The translations under genes and the position numbers were made by a program. A stretch of DNA of 9,987 nucleotides, taken from NCBI GenBank assembly GCA_039816825.1, contig JBCBXA010000099.1, forward strand, positions 1 through 9,987, read 5' to 3'. This document shows, piece by piece, positions 1 through 6,629 of the stretch. Within the stretch, counting starts at the first letter, position 1; each line of letters opens with the position of its first letter. The stretch is from JBCBXA01 sp039816825. GTDB taxonomy: Bacteria; Pseudomonadota; Alphaproteobacteria; Rhizobiales; Rhizobiaceae. Below the pieces are notes generated by a model, which did not search any database, was not told where the DNA came from, and saw only the letters and a program-made list of their open reading frames with translations.

Positions 1-783
1 CGTTTGCGTGGTGGTCGGCATCTCCGACATCTCACCCCAGGCGTAAGCGAAATAGCGCAAGGGTCGTCGGGCCGTGATGGATGAGTCCAGCTGACGCAAG
101 CTGCCCGCTGCCGCGTTTCGAGGGTTTGCGAATGGCTGGCCGCCGGCAGCAATCTGGCGCTCGTTCAGCGCCGCAAAATCATCATGCGCCATGTAAACTT
201 CGCCTCGGATTTCCACCACCTGGGGAAAGGATGCGCCATCCAGAATCTGAGGAATGTCCGGGATCGTCTTGGCGTTCTCGGTGACGTTCTCTCCCACGGC
301 ACCATCGCCTCGGGTAGCAGCTGATACCAGTCGACCGTTCTCGTAGCGAAGGGAAAGCGAAGCCCCATCGATCTTCGGCTCAGCGGTGAAGGCAAGCGCC
401 TCACCATCACCCAGACCCAGGAACTTACGGACGGAGCGCACAAACTCACCGACTTCGTCGTCATCCATCGCGTTTTTGAGCGAAAGCATGGGCTGGGCGT
501 GGCGAAGCTGCTCAAACTTGTCGAGCGGCGCATAGCCGACCCGCAGAGAAGGAGAATCGTCGCGAAAGAGAGAGGGAAAGCGCTGCTCAATCGCCAGGTT
601 TCGTCGCTTGAGTGCATCATAGGCCGCATCGGAAATCACCGGCGCATCCTGACCGTGATACCGGGCATCATGGTCTGCCAGTTCCTTGGTCAGCGCTTCC
701 AGTTCGGCAGCAGCCGACGCTTCATCAAGAGCATCTACCGAGGTCGCACGGCGCGAGTCGGGTTGGGTCGGTGTGTCACTCAT
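1..783 (-). CDS. ligA: NAD-dependent DNA ligase LigA, N-terminal part (cut by window edge)
   Basis: LigA seals nicks between Okazaki fragments and in repair, using NAD+ to adenylate itself and then the DNA 5' phosphate. The frame starts with ATG at 783 and stays open to base 1, giving 261 residues; the full enzyme is usually about 670-720, so the OB-fold, zinc, HhH and BRCT parts lie outside. Residues 38-57 match the NAD-binding Ia domain (HDARYHGQDAPVISDAAYDA). The adenylation domain has the catalytic lysine K137 in EPKIDG, the EIRGEVYM motif at 191-198 and the FANPRNAAAGSLRQL block at 218-232. About 20 poorly conserved residues precede the Ia domain. No clear Shine-Dalgarno precedes the ATG, so the exact start is less sure than the identity. 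It lies 73 bases downstream of recN on the same strand, a common alphaproteobacterial arrangement. Confidence 0.97.
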   Translation of the reverse strand, partial: MSDTPTQPDSRRATSVDALDEASAAAELEALTKELADHDARYHGQDAPVISDAAYDALKRRNLAIEQRFPSLFRDDSPSLRVGYAPLDKFEQLRHAQPMLSLKNAMDDDEVGEFVRSVRKFLGLGDGEALAFTAEPKIDGASLSLRYENGRLVSAATRGDGAVGENVTENAKTIPDIPQILDGASFPQVVEIRGEVYMAHDDFAALNERQIAAGGQPFANPRNAAAGSLRQLDSSITARRPLRYFAYAWGEMSEMPTTTQT

Positions 784-856
784 GATTTTGGTTTTATGGC
801 CGCTAGCCCGCTGTGCAAGCGCAATTCCCTGAACGCACGTTCAACACCACACGACA

Positions 857-2527
857 TCAGGACGCCAGAAGCCGGTCCGCAGCCGCGCGCGCCTCCGGCG
901 TAATCGAAGCTCCCGACAGCATGCGAGCGATCTCTTCGCGGCGTTCATCGCTGTCCATAACCCGAACCCGCGTTCCACCAAATTCCCCGGCAGCACTTCC
1001 CGACTTTGAGATCAGGAGATGCTCGTTCGCACGGGCTGCGACCTGTGGCGCATGCGTGACGGACAGGACCTGCACCTTGTCGGCCAATCTACCGAGGCGC
1101 GCACCAATGGCATCGGCCACCGCACCGCCTACACCGGTGTCGATTTCATCAAACACCAGTGTCGGGGCGGAACCACGATCTGCCAGCGCCACCTTCAATG
1201 CCAGAAGAAACCGGGACAATTCCCCGCCTGATGCAACTTTCATCATCGGGCCGGGATTGGTGCCCGGATTGGTCTGCACCCAGAACTCCGCGCTATCTGT
1301 GCCCTCAGCGCTGCGGCTTTCCGGCTCAATCTCGGTCCTGACGAGGAAACGAGCCTCTCCAAGTTTGAGGTCCGGCAATTCAGCCATCACAGCATCGGCC
1401 AATGCGGCGGCGGCATGACCGCGCTGCTCTGCCAAAGACGCCGCCAATGCATCGTATCGGCTTCGAGCTTCGGCTGCTCCGAGCTCAAAAGCTTCCAGCC
1501 GCTCAGTCCCGGCATTCAACTGACTCAAATCATCCGCCATCCGAACGGTAAGATCAGGCAGGTTTTCGACCGCCACCGAGTACTTGCGAGCCGCCGCCCT
1601 GAGTGCAAACAGGCGCTCTTCCGCACTCTCAAGCTCCTGTGGGCTGAACTCGGTTTCGCGCAGCGCGCCGTCCAGATGGGTAGAGGCATCGTCGAGATGG
1701 CGAAGCGCAGCATCCAAAGCCTCTATGACAGCTGGCAGAAAGTCCGGCATCGTCTCAGCTTTGCGCTCCAGCCGTCGGATCACATGGGCGATGATGGGCG
1801 TGGGCCCAGCAGATCCAGTCAATTCTTCGTTGGCAGCCTGCAATTCCGAAGCGATCTTCTCCGCCGCCATCATCGTGCTTCTGCGACTCGCCAGAGCCTC
1901 CTCTTCCCCGAGTTCGGGGGCGAGTTGGCTGAGTTCTTCGACAGAAGCGGTCAGATAGTCCCGCTCTTCCTCCGCTTTCGCGATTTCAGCCTGAAGCGCC
2001 TTTAGCTTTCGTTCCTCGGCGCGCATCTTGGCGAACGCATCAGCTACATCGGCGGCCTTGCCTTCAAGCCCTCCGAAGACCGTGAGCAAAGCGCGGTGGG
2101 CCTCCGGGTCGACCAAGGCGCGATCATCATGCTGGCCATGGATTTCCACCAATTGGGTGCCCAATGCCCGCAACGAGGCTACGCTCACCGGCAGGTCGTT
2201 GACGGTTGCCTTGGTTCGTCCATCTGCATTCTGGGTGCGGCGCAGCAGCAACTCGCCCTCATGCTCAATGCCCTGATCAGCGAGCAGTGATTTGAGCCCC
2301 TCAGGCTCCGGTTTCGGCACCTCAAAGACCGCCCTCACCTCACCTTTCTCGCAGCCCTTTCGGACCAGACCACCATCACCCCGCGCACCCAAGGCAAGGG
2401 CCAGCGCATCCAGAAGAATAGACTTACCCGCCCCGGTCTCACCCGTTAGCACTGACAGCCCGTTGGCCAGATCGAGATCGAGGCTCTGGATCAGAACAAT
2501 GTCGCGTATGGAAAGGCTCTGCAGCAT
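857..2527 (-). CDS. recN: DNA repair protein RecN (SMC-like ATPase)
   Basis: RecN is a cytoplasmic SMC-family ATPase that acts early at double-strand breaks, holding DNA ends together and promoting RecA-dependent recombination. The 556-residue length is usual for the family. The start MLQSLSIRDIVLI matches the typical N-terminus. The Walker A motif GETGAGKS is at 29-36, the ABC signature ASGGELSR at 432-439, Walker B TLVFDE at 456-461 (D460, E461), and an H-loop THAPQVAA begins at 491 (H492). Between them is a charged, Ala/Glu/Leu-rich region (about 160-380) fitting the RecN coiled coil. No good Shine-Dalgarno is seen before the ATG. In many bacteria recN is SOS-induced, but no GTTC-N7-GTTC LexA box of the alphaproteobacterial type was found in the 90 bases upstream. 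It sits between bamD and ligA on the same strand. Confidence 0.97.
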   Translation of the reverse strand: MLQSLSIRDIVLIQSLDLDLANGLSVLTGETGAGKSILLDALALALGARGDGGLVRKGCEKGEVRAVFEVPKPEPEGLKSLLADQGIEHEGELLLRRTQNADGRTKATVNDLPVSVASLRALGTQLVEIHGQHDDRALVDPEAHRALLTVFGGLEGKAADVADAFAKMRAEERKLKALQAEIAKAEEERDYLTASVEELSQLAPELGEEEALASRRSTMMAAEKIASELQAANEELTGSAGPTPIIAHVIRRLERKAETMPDFLPAVIEALDAALRHLDDASTHLDGALRETEFSPQELESAEERLFALRAAARKYSVAVENLPDLTVRMADDLSQLNAGTERLEAFELGAAEARSRYDALAASLAEQRGHAAAALADAVMAELPDLKLGEARFLVRTEIEPESRSAEGTDSAEFWVQTNPGTNPGPMMKVASGGELSRFLLALKVALADRGSAPTLVFDEIDTGVGGAVADAIGARLGRLADKVQVLSVTHAPQVAARANEHLLISKSGSAAGEFGGTRVRVMDSDERREEIARMLSGASITPEARAAADRLLAS

Positions 2528-2617
2528 GTCCGCAATTTGGCGCGCCGATGACCCGGTGTGAAGAGCAGCCTGAAGCTGACAACAGGCTTTACGATGGCTT
2601 GGCGCTCAACCGGCCGC
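2528..2617 (-). other. bamD-recN intergenic gap
   Basis: This 90-base gap holds no gene. It contains a 6-base inverted repeat (AGCCTG at 2567-2572, CAGGCT at 2583-2588) with a 10-base loop and no T-run on the minus strand, so it is not a convincing terminator. No clear promoter or SOS box was found. recN may be read through from bamD. Confidence 0.4.
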
Positions 2618-3472
2618 TCAGGCCGCGTTGCGACGCTGGAAAATCCGACTCAACGCCGAACTGCGGTTCTCGCGCGGCTCAAGCCCGCCAGTCTGCAATA
2701 GCTTAAAGCTGTCCTGATACCATTGGCTGTCGGGAAAATTGTGTCCGAGGATGGCTGCAGCCGTTTGGGCTTCATCATTGAGGCCCATGGTGAGGTATGA
2801 TTCCGTAAGGCGAGCCAGAGCCTCTTCAACGTGACGCGTGTCGTTGAGCTCACGAACGACATTGTTGAAACGGTTGATCGCGGCCAGATGCTCGCGGCGC
2901 TCCTGATAGTAGCGCCCGACATACATTTCCTGACCGGCCAGCTGGTCTTTGGCAAACACCACCTTGGTTTTTGCATCTGCTACAAACTCGCTGTCCGGAT
3001 ACCGGTCGGTCAGTTCGTTCATGGTCTGAATGGTTTTCCGAGACTGCTCCTGATCGCGGGTGACGTCCGGGATCTGCCGCCAATGGGAAAGGCCCACCAA
3101 ATAAAGGGCATAGGGCGCATCATCGGAAGCCGGATACTGCTGAACGTAGCGCTCCCCGGCGGAGATGGCGTCCTCATACTTGCCGGAGCGATAGGCGGTG
3201 AAGATTTTGAGCACGCTCGCGCGGCGGCCAAACTCGGAATAGGGGTGCTGGCGCTCGAGCTCTTCAAACTTGTCGATCGCCGCACTTGAACGATTCACGC
3301 TCAAATTGGCGAGAGCCTCATTGTACAACCGGTCGGCAGGCTCAGTGTCGTCGATGAACTCATTGGTCGTATCGCCACGATTGCCGCAAGCGGCCAGTAG
3401 AGCTGCGCACACCAGGAGAACTGATGCCTTGCTCGCAAACTTTCGGCCAGCCCGATCTGTCACAAACCGCAT
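2618..3472 (-). CDS. bamD: Outer membrane assembly lipoprotein BamD
   Basis: BamD is the essential lipoprotein partner of BamA in the BAM complex, which folds beta-barrel proteins into the outer membrane; it faces the periplasm. The chosen start (ATG at 3472) gives 284 residues with a classic lipoprotein signal: basic n-region (RAGRKFASK), hydrophobic core, and the lipobox LAAC with the lipidated Cys at 29. After a short Asp/Thr-rich linker come TPR-like helices (about 45-260), including the segments ELERQHPYSEFGRRAS and ELTDRYPDSEF, which are typical of BamD/YfiO. The frame is open 35 codons further (ATG at 3577), but that would put the signal peptide inside the protein; the internal ATG also has GAGGA upstream at a usable distance. 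It follows lpxC after 158 bases, the usual alphaproteobacterial order, and may have its own promoter. Confidence 0.95.
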   Translation of the reverse strand: MRFVTDRAGRKFASKASVLLVCAALLAACGNRGDTTNEFIDDTEPADRLYNEALANLSVNRSSAAIDKFEELERQHPYSEFGRRASVLKIFTAYRSGKYEDAISAGERYVQQYPASDDAPYALYLVGLSHWRQIPDVTRDQEQSRKTIQTMNELTDRYPDSEFVADAKTKVVFAKDQLAGQEMYVGRYYQERREHLAAINRFNNVVRELNDTRHVEEALARLTESYLTMGLNDEAQTAAAILGHNFPDSQWYQDSFKLLQTGGLEPRENRSSALSRIFQRRNAA

Positions 3473-3611
3473 TTCCACAATCCTCAACCACTTAAGGCTC
3501 GACACATACGCTGCCAGCCAATGCTGATTTCCCTTAGCGCAGATTTTCACAGAGCCCAAGCAGCGTTGCAGGAACATTAAGCCCGTTTTGCGGCAGTCTT
3601 AACGCCGACCA

Positions 3612-3632
3612 GAGTGACAATGAATGTCACTC
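3612..3632 (-). repeat. Perfect 8-bp inverted repeat overlapping the lpxC stop codon
   Basis: On the minus strand this reads GAGTGACA, a 5-base loop (TTCAT), then TGTCACTC. The upstream arm includes part of the lpxC TGA stop. No T-run follows, so it is a poor intrinsic terminator. It could be an mRNA hairpin protecting the lpxC 3' end, or an operator (TGACA-N5-TGTCA) at the head of the bamD upstream region. Its function is unknown. Confidence 0.5.
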
Positions 3633-4569
3633 AGACGGGTTCGGCAACGCGCACTTCTTTGGCGACAGTGTTTGCCACACGAACAGGCGCTTCACCAAAT
3701 GTCACCAACTCATAGTTCGCTTCATCTGCCAGCAATGCCGCCAGCGCATCCGCATTGAGCTTGTGTCCACCACGATGGCTGCGATACTGGCCCAGAATAG
3801 GCGCTCCGGCCAGGGACAGATCTCCAATAGCGTCCAGCAGCTTGTGTCGAGCGAACTCATCAGGACGACGCAGCCCCTCGGGGTTCACGACACCGCTCTG
3901 ATCGCAAATGACAACCGCGTTCTCCAACGAAGACCCCAGCGCAAAGCCTGCCGCCCAAAGGCGCTCGACATCGCGCATAAAGCCGAACGTCCGGGCAAAT
4001 GAGAGTTCATCGCGGAAAACGTCTGGAGTGAGATCAACAGCCACGCGCTGGCGACCAATGGTGCGATCATCAAACTCGATTTCCACATCATATGACCGCT
4101 TGTCACCCGGCGTGAACTCCGCCCAGGCGGCGCCGTTGCTGACGCGCACAGGGCGCAAAACGCGAATATAGCTGCGGGGCGCAGCCAGTTCCTTGACGCC
4201 TGCCTCATCAATGGCTTCGACAAAGGCGCTCGACGAACCGTCCATGACTGGCACCTCGGCCTGGTCGAGCTCAACAATAACGTTGTCGATCTCAAGCGCG
4301 GAAAGGGCCGCCATCAAATGCTCGATGGTCTGTGCCGCTGCACCGTCGGAGTTGGCGATGATTGTGCACAGTTCTGTTGCCTGAACCGAAGAGCAGAGAG
4401 CCGGAACCAGACCCGACTTGTGACCCGCAAAGTCCACGCGGTGGAAGACGGTTCCGGTGCCCGCTTCCGCAGGCACAAGGGCCATTTGAACGGGTTGGCC
4501 CGAATGCACGCCCGCCCCTTCGATCTCGATGCGGCGGCCTATCGTGGTTTGATATTTCTTAAGCGTCAT
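3631..4569 (-). CDS. lpxC: UDP-3-O-acyl-N-acetylglucosamine deacetylase LpxC
   Basis: LpxC removes the acetyl group from UDP-3-O-acyl-GlcNAc in the cytoplasm, the committed step of lipid A synthesis. The chosen start gives 312 residues, close to the family's ~300, beginning MTLKKYQTTIGRRIEIEGAG, where homologues begin. The zinc and catalytic residues are all present by motif match to the E. coli enzyme: E83-H84 in EHLMAAL, H242 and D246 in RHKLLDAIGD, and H269 in RGGHKLN. The conserved VPVMDGSSSAF block is at 107-116. An upstream in-frame ATG at 4632 would add 21 residues without homology to the family start. Purine-rich AGAGG lies about 10 bases before the chosen ATG. lpxC is separated from ftsZ by a terminator and a 248-base gap, so it probably has its own promoter. 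Its product level is tightly controlled in known bacteria, so regulatory sites here would be meaningful. Confidence 0.97.
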   Translation of the reverse strand: MTLKKYQTTIGRRIEIEGAGVHSGQPVQMALVPAEAGTGTVFHRVDFAGHKSGLVPALCSSVQATELCTIIANSDGAAAQTIEHLMAALSALEIDNVIVELDQAEVPVMDGSSSAFVEAIDEAGVKELAAPRSYIRVLRPVRVSNGAAWAEFTPGDKRSYDVEIEFDDRTIGRQRVAVDLTPDVFRDELSFARTFGFMRDVERLWAAGFALGSSLENAVVICDQSGVVNPEGLRRPDEFARHKLLDAIGDLSLAGAPILGQYRSHRGGHKLNADALAALLADEANYELVTFGEAPVRVANTVAKEVRVAEPV

Positions 4570-4705
4570 TGCGCCCCGACCTCTTATTCCCCGCAGCATA
4601 GGTAAAATACTGGGTCGGTTGTCGCAATTCACTCTTGGCCATCGTTCACCAGACTCTGTAACACGAGAAACACTCAGATTCTGGCAGTGACTTCAGCACC
4701 TTACG

Positions 4706-4739
4706 AAAACGCGCCGCAAGCGGAAAAGCCTGCAGCGCG
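4706..4739 (-). terminator. Intrinsic terminator downstream of ftsZ
   Basis: On the minus strand a 12-base arm CGCGCTGCAGGC (4739-4728), a loop TTTTCC, and the arm GCTTGCGGCGCG (4721-4710) pair completely, with two G-U wobbles, and are followed at once by TTTT (4709-4706). The lower stem is strongly GC-rich. It begins about 80 bases after the ftsZ stop. The T-run lies only on the minus-strand side, so it fits termination of the ddl-ftsQ-ftsA-ftsZ transcript. The T-run is short, so read-through into lpxC is possible. Confidence 0.7.
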
Positions 4740-4742
4740 CTT

Positions 4743-4761
4743 CTATTACACTATGTTACAG
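4743..4761 (-). promoter_or_regulatory. Tandem TGTAAC-N4-TGTAAT motif, candidate operator
   Basis: The minus strand reads CTGTAACATAGTGTAATAG: two near-identical hexamers repeated with a 10-base period, about one helical turn. Winged-helix response regulators of the OmpR/PhoB family often bind such direct repeats. Two more TGTAAC copies lie in the same gap on the plus strand (4657-4662 and 4810-4815). The regulator cannot be identified from the sequence, and the role is inference. Confidence 0.35.
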
Positions 4762-4817
4762 AACCGTGGTTGCCGGAGGACCACGATGAGTCCCCAGACA
4801 TTCACGCAATGTAACAG

Positions 4818-6515
4818 TCAGTTAGCTTGCCGGCGCAGAAAAGCCGGGATTTCAAGCTGATCTTCCTCATGCATCGGGCGTGGCTCCACACGACCATGGG
4901 CACCCAACGATGCCTGTTGCGGCTGGAAATTGTCCGTGATCGGCTCATCCTGTCGGCGTGGCTGCGGAGCATAGGCCTCGGCGCCCGGCACCACATGGGG
5001 CGTGGGTTGCGCGGTATGCGGGACAACGGCGGCAGCCGGTTGATCGGCCGCGACAACACCTCCAGTCAATGCAGCTTTCTCACCCACCAGGCCATTGGTC
5101 AGACGCTTGAGCAGTCCCATGGCCGAGCGCTCGTCCTGAGGAACGCCATCCGTGTGCTGGGCAGCCATCTCAGCTTGAGCCACCGGTGGAAACTCCTCCA
5201 CGCGGGGCATACGAGGCACTGCGACTGGTGCCTGCATCTGAGCAACAGGCGCCGGCTGACTTGGCACAGGGGCCTCGCTGTTCAGCGCCTCGCGGAAACC
5301 CGCTTCGAGATCCGTTTCAATCGTGGCAGCGGCAGGTGCAGCAGGGCGCACAGGCTTGATCGTCACGGCTGGGTCGGATGTCGCTCGTTTGGGCGCAGCC
5401 GATGGCCTTGGCAACGCCAATTCATCTTCGATTTTTCGGCGAGCCTGAGCTTGCTGAGGCGCCTGGGGGACCGCTTGGGAAACCGGCTTGGGCGCTGGCG
5501 CCGCCGCCGGTGTTGCCGCTTGAACCGTTGCAGCAGGCTTACCGGACGCATTCCGTTCCACGCCTGTCGCAACGACCGATACGCGGATGACGCCTTCCAG
5601 GCTCTCATCATAAGTCGCGCCCAGAATAATGTTCGCGTCCTCATCCACTTCTTCGCGAATGCGGGAAGCGGCTTCATCGACTTCAAACAGAGTCAGGTCA
5701 GCACCACCGGTGATGGAGATCAGCAGGCCCCGCGCACCCTTCATCGAGGACGAATCGAGCAGCGGGTTGGAGATAGCGGCTTCCGCCGCCAGACGAGCGC
5801 GATTCTCGGAGGAAGCCTCACCCGTGCCCATCATGGCATTGCCCATGCCGCGCATCACGGAACGTACGTCCGCGAAATCCAGGTTGATCAGGCCCTCTTT
5901 GACCATCAGGTCAGTGATGCAGGCCACGCCGGAGTAGAGAACCTGGTCTGCCATGGCAAAGGCATCGGCAAAGCCGGTTTTGTCATTGGCGATGTGGAAC
6001 AGGTTCTGGTTCGGAATGACGATAAGCGTGTCGACGTGCTGCTCCAGCTCGGCAATGCCGTCCATCGCAGTCTTCATGCGACGCTTGCCTTCGAAGTCGA
6101 AGGGTTTGGTCACAACACCCACGGTCAGAATGCCCAGTTCACGAGCGGCCTGCGCCACAACGGCTGCGGCGCCGGTACCGGTGCCACCACCCATGCCGGC
6201 AGTCACAAAGCACATATGGGTGCCAGCCATATGATCGGTGATTTCCGACAGGCATTCTTCAGCTGCAGCGCGGCCAACGGCCGGCTCGGACCCGGCACCA
6301 AGGCCCTCGGTCACTTCGACACCCATCTGGATCACGCGCTCGGCTTTTGTCGAAGAGAGCGCCTGGGCGTCGGTGTTGGCGACCACGAAGTCGACGCCTT
6401 CAAGACCGGCATTGATCATGTTGTTGACGGCATTGCCGCCGCCACCGCCCACACCAAACACGGTGATGCGCGGCTTCAGCTCTGTCACTTCTGGCTTCTG
6501 CAGATTGATGGTCAT
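4818..6515 (-). CDS. ftsZ: Cell division protein FtsZ
   Basis: FtsZ is the tubulin-like GTPase that polymerises at midcell and organises the divisome. The 565-residue protein begins MTINLQKPEVTELKPRITVF. The G-box GVGGGGGNAVNNMI is at 21-34, ANTDAQAL at 46-53, the tubulin signature GGGTGTG at 109-115, and the T7 synergy loop NLDFADVR at 211-218, with catalytic D213 and D216 matching E. coli D209 and D212. The GTPase and C-terminal subdomain end near residue 320. A Pro/Ala/Gln/Val-rich disordered linker of about 230 residues follows, then the conserved tail LEIPAFLRRQAN (554-565) that binds FtsA and other partners. The linker is longer than the one I recall for Caulobacter FtsZ (total about 508 residues). 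AAGGA lies 8 bases before the ATG. It is 114 bases downstream of ftsA on the same strand and is followed by a terminator. Confidence 0.99.
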   Translation of the reverse strand: MTINLQKPEVTELKPRITVFGVGGGGGNAVNNMINAGLEGVDFVVANTDAQALSSTKAERVIQMGVEVTEGLGAGSEPAVGRAAAEECLSEITDHMAGTHMCFVTAGMGGGTGTGAAAVVAQAARELGILTVGVVTKPFDFEGKRRMKTAMDGIAELEQHVDTLIVIPNQNLFHIANDKTGFADAFAMADQVLYSGVACITDLMVKEGLINLDFADVRSVMRGMGNAMMGTGEASSENRARLAAEAAISNPLLDSSSMKGARGLLISITGGADLTLFEVDEAASRIREEVDEDANIILGATYDESLEGVIRVSVVATGVERNASGKPAATVQAATPAAAPAPKPVSQAVPQAPQQAQARRKIEDELALPRPSAAPKRATSDPAVTIKPVRPAAPAAATIETDLEAGFREALNSEAPVPSQPAPVAQMQAPVAVPRMPRVEEFPPVAQAEMAAQHTDGVPQDERSAMGLLKRLTNGLVGEKAALTGGVVAADQPAAAVVPHTAQPTPHVVPGAEAYAPQPRRQDEPITDNFQPQQASLGAHGRVEPRPMHEEDQLEIPAFLRRQAN

Positions 6516-6523
6516 GGTTTGGG

Positions 6524-6528
6524 TCCTT
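6524..6528 (-). promoter_or_regulatory. Ribosome binding site of ftsZ
   Basis: The minus strand has AAGGA followed by 8 bases and the ATG at 6515. It supports the annotated ftsZ start, as does the N-terminal family match. Confidence 0.7.
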
Positions 6529-6565
6529 GCGTTATGCGGTTGCGCCGCTCGGGCTTTTCAGTTTC

Positions 6566-6579
6566 GCGGCGGCCGCCGC
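6566..6579. repeat. 14-bp perfect GC palindrome in the ftsA-ftsZ gap
   Basis: GCGGCGGCCGCCGC is self-complementary over all 14 bases and lies 51-64 bases upstream of the ftsZ start codon. With no loop it would make a poor RNA hairpin unless the centre opens. It contains a GCGGCCGC core. It may be a protein-binding site, or a by-product of GC-rich composition. No -35/-10 pair was recognised next to it. Confidence 0.5.
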
Positions 6580-6629
6580 AGGGGTGGAGCTCCTATCAAC
6601 AGGAGCGGGTGAAAGGATTGGGAGAACCA

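Larger units (their letters stand above)
4570..4817 (-). promoter_or_regulatory. ftsZ-lpxC intergenic region, probable lpxC promoter region
   Basis: This 248-base gap is the longest non-coding stretch in the window. From the ftsZ end it holds an antisense-oriented short frame, a small hairpin (4765-4785), a tandem TGTAAC/T motif (4745-4760), the ftsZ terminator (4706-4739), GANTC sites at 4652, 4677 and 4788, and further TGTAAC copies at 4657 and 4810. The lpxC promoter should lie between the terminator and 4569. I could not pick a convincing -35/-10 pair; TATTTT and TATGCT on the minus strand near 4600-4615 are possible -10 elements only. Confidence 0.55.

Noticed and set aside
165..629. 154-codon minus-strand frame within ligA
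   Set aside because: It is a shifted frame of ligA; the frame from 783 gives conserved LigA motifs throughout.
813..2290. Plus-strand open frames opposite recN (201 and 196 codons, among others)
   Set aside because: They overlap the well-supported recN gene on the other strand, have unbiased Ser/Arg-rich products and no ribosome binding site or recognisable domain.
2528..2617. LexA box upstream of recN
   Set aside because: I looked for GTTC-N7-GTTC on either strand and found none, so SOS control from this gap is not supported.
3473..3577. Longer BamD start at 3577
   Set aside because: It would add 35 residues before a normal lipoprotein signal peptide and place the lipobox at residue 64, too far in for signal peptidase II processing.
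4765..4785. Hairpin CGTGGT/ACCACG just after ftsZ as a terminator
   Set aside because: The stem is only 6 bases with a 9-base loop and no T-run. The structure at 4706-4739 is much better.
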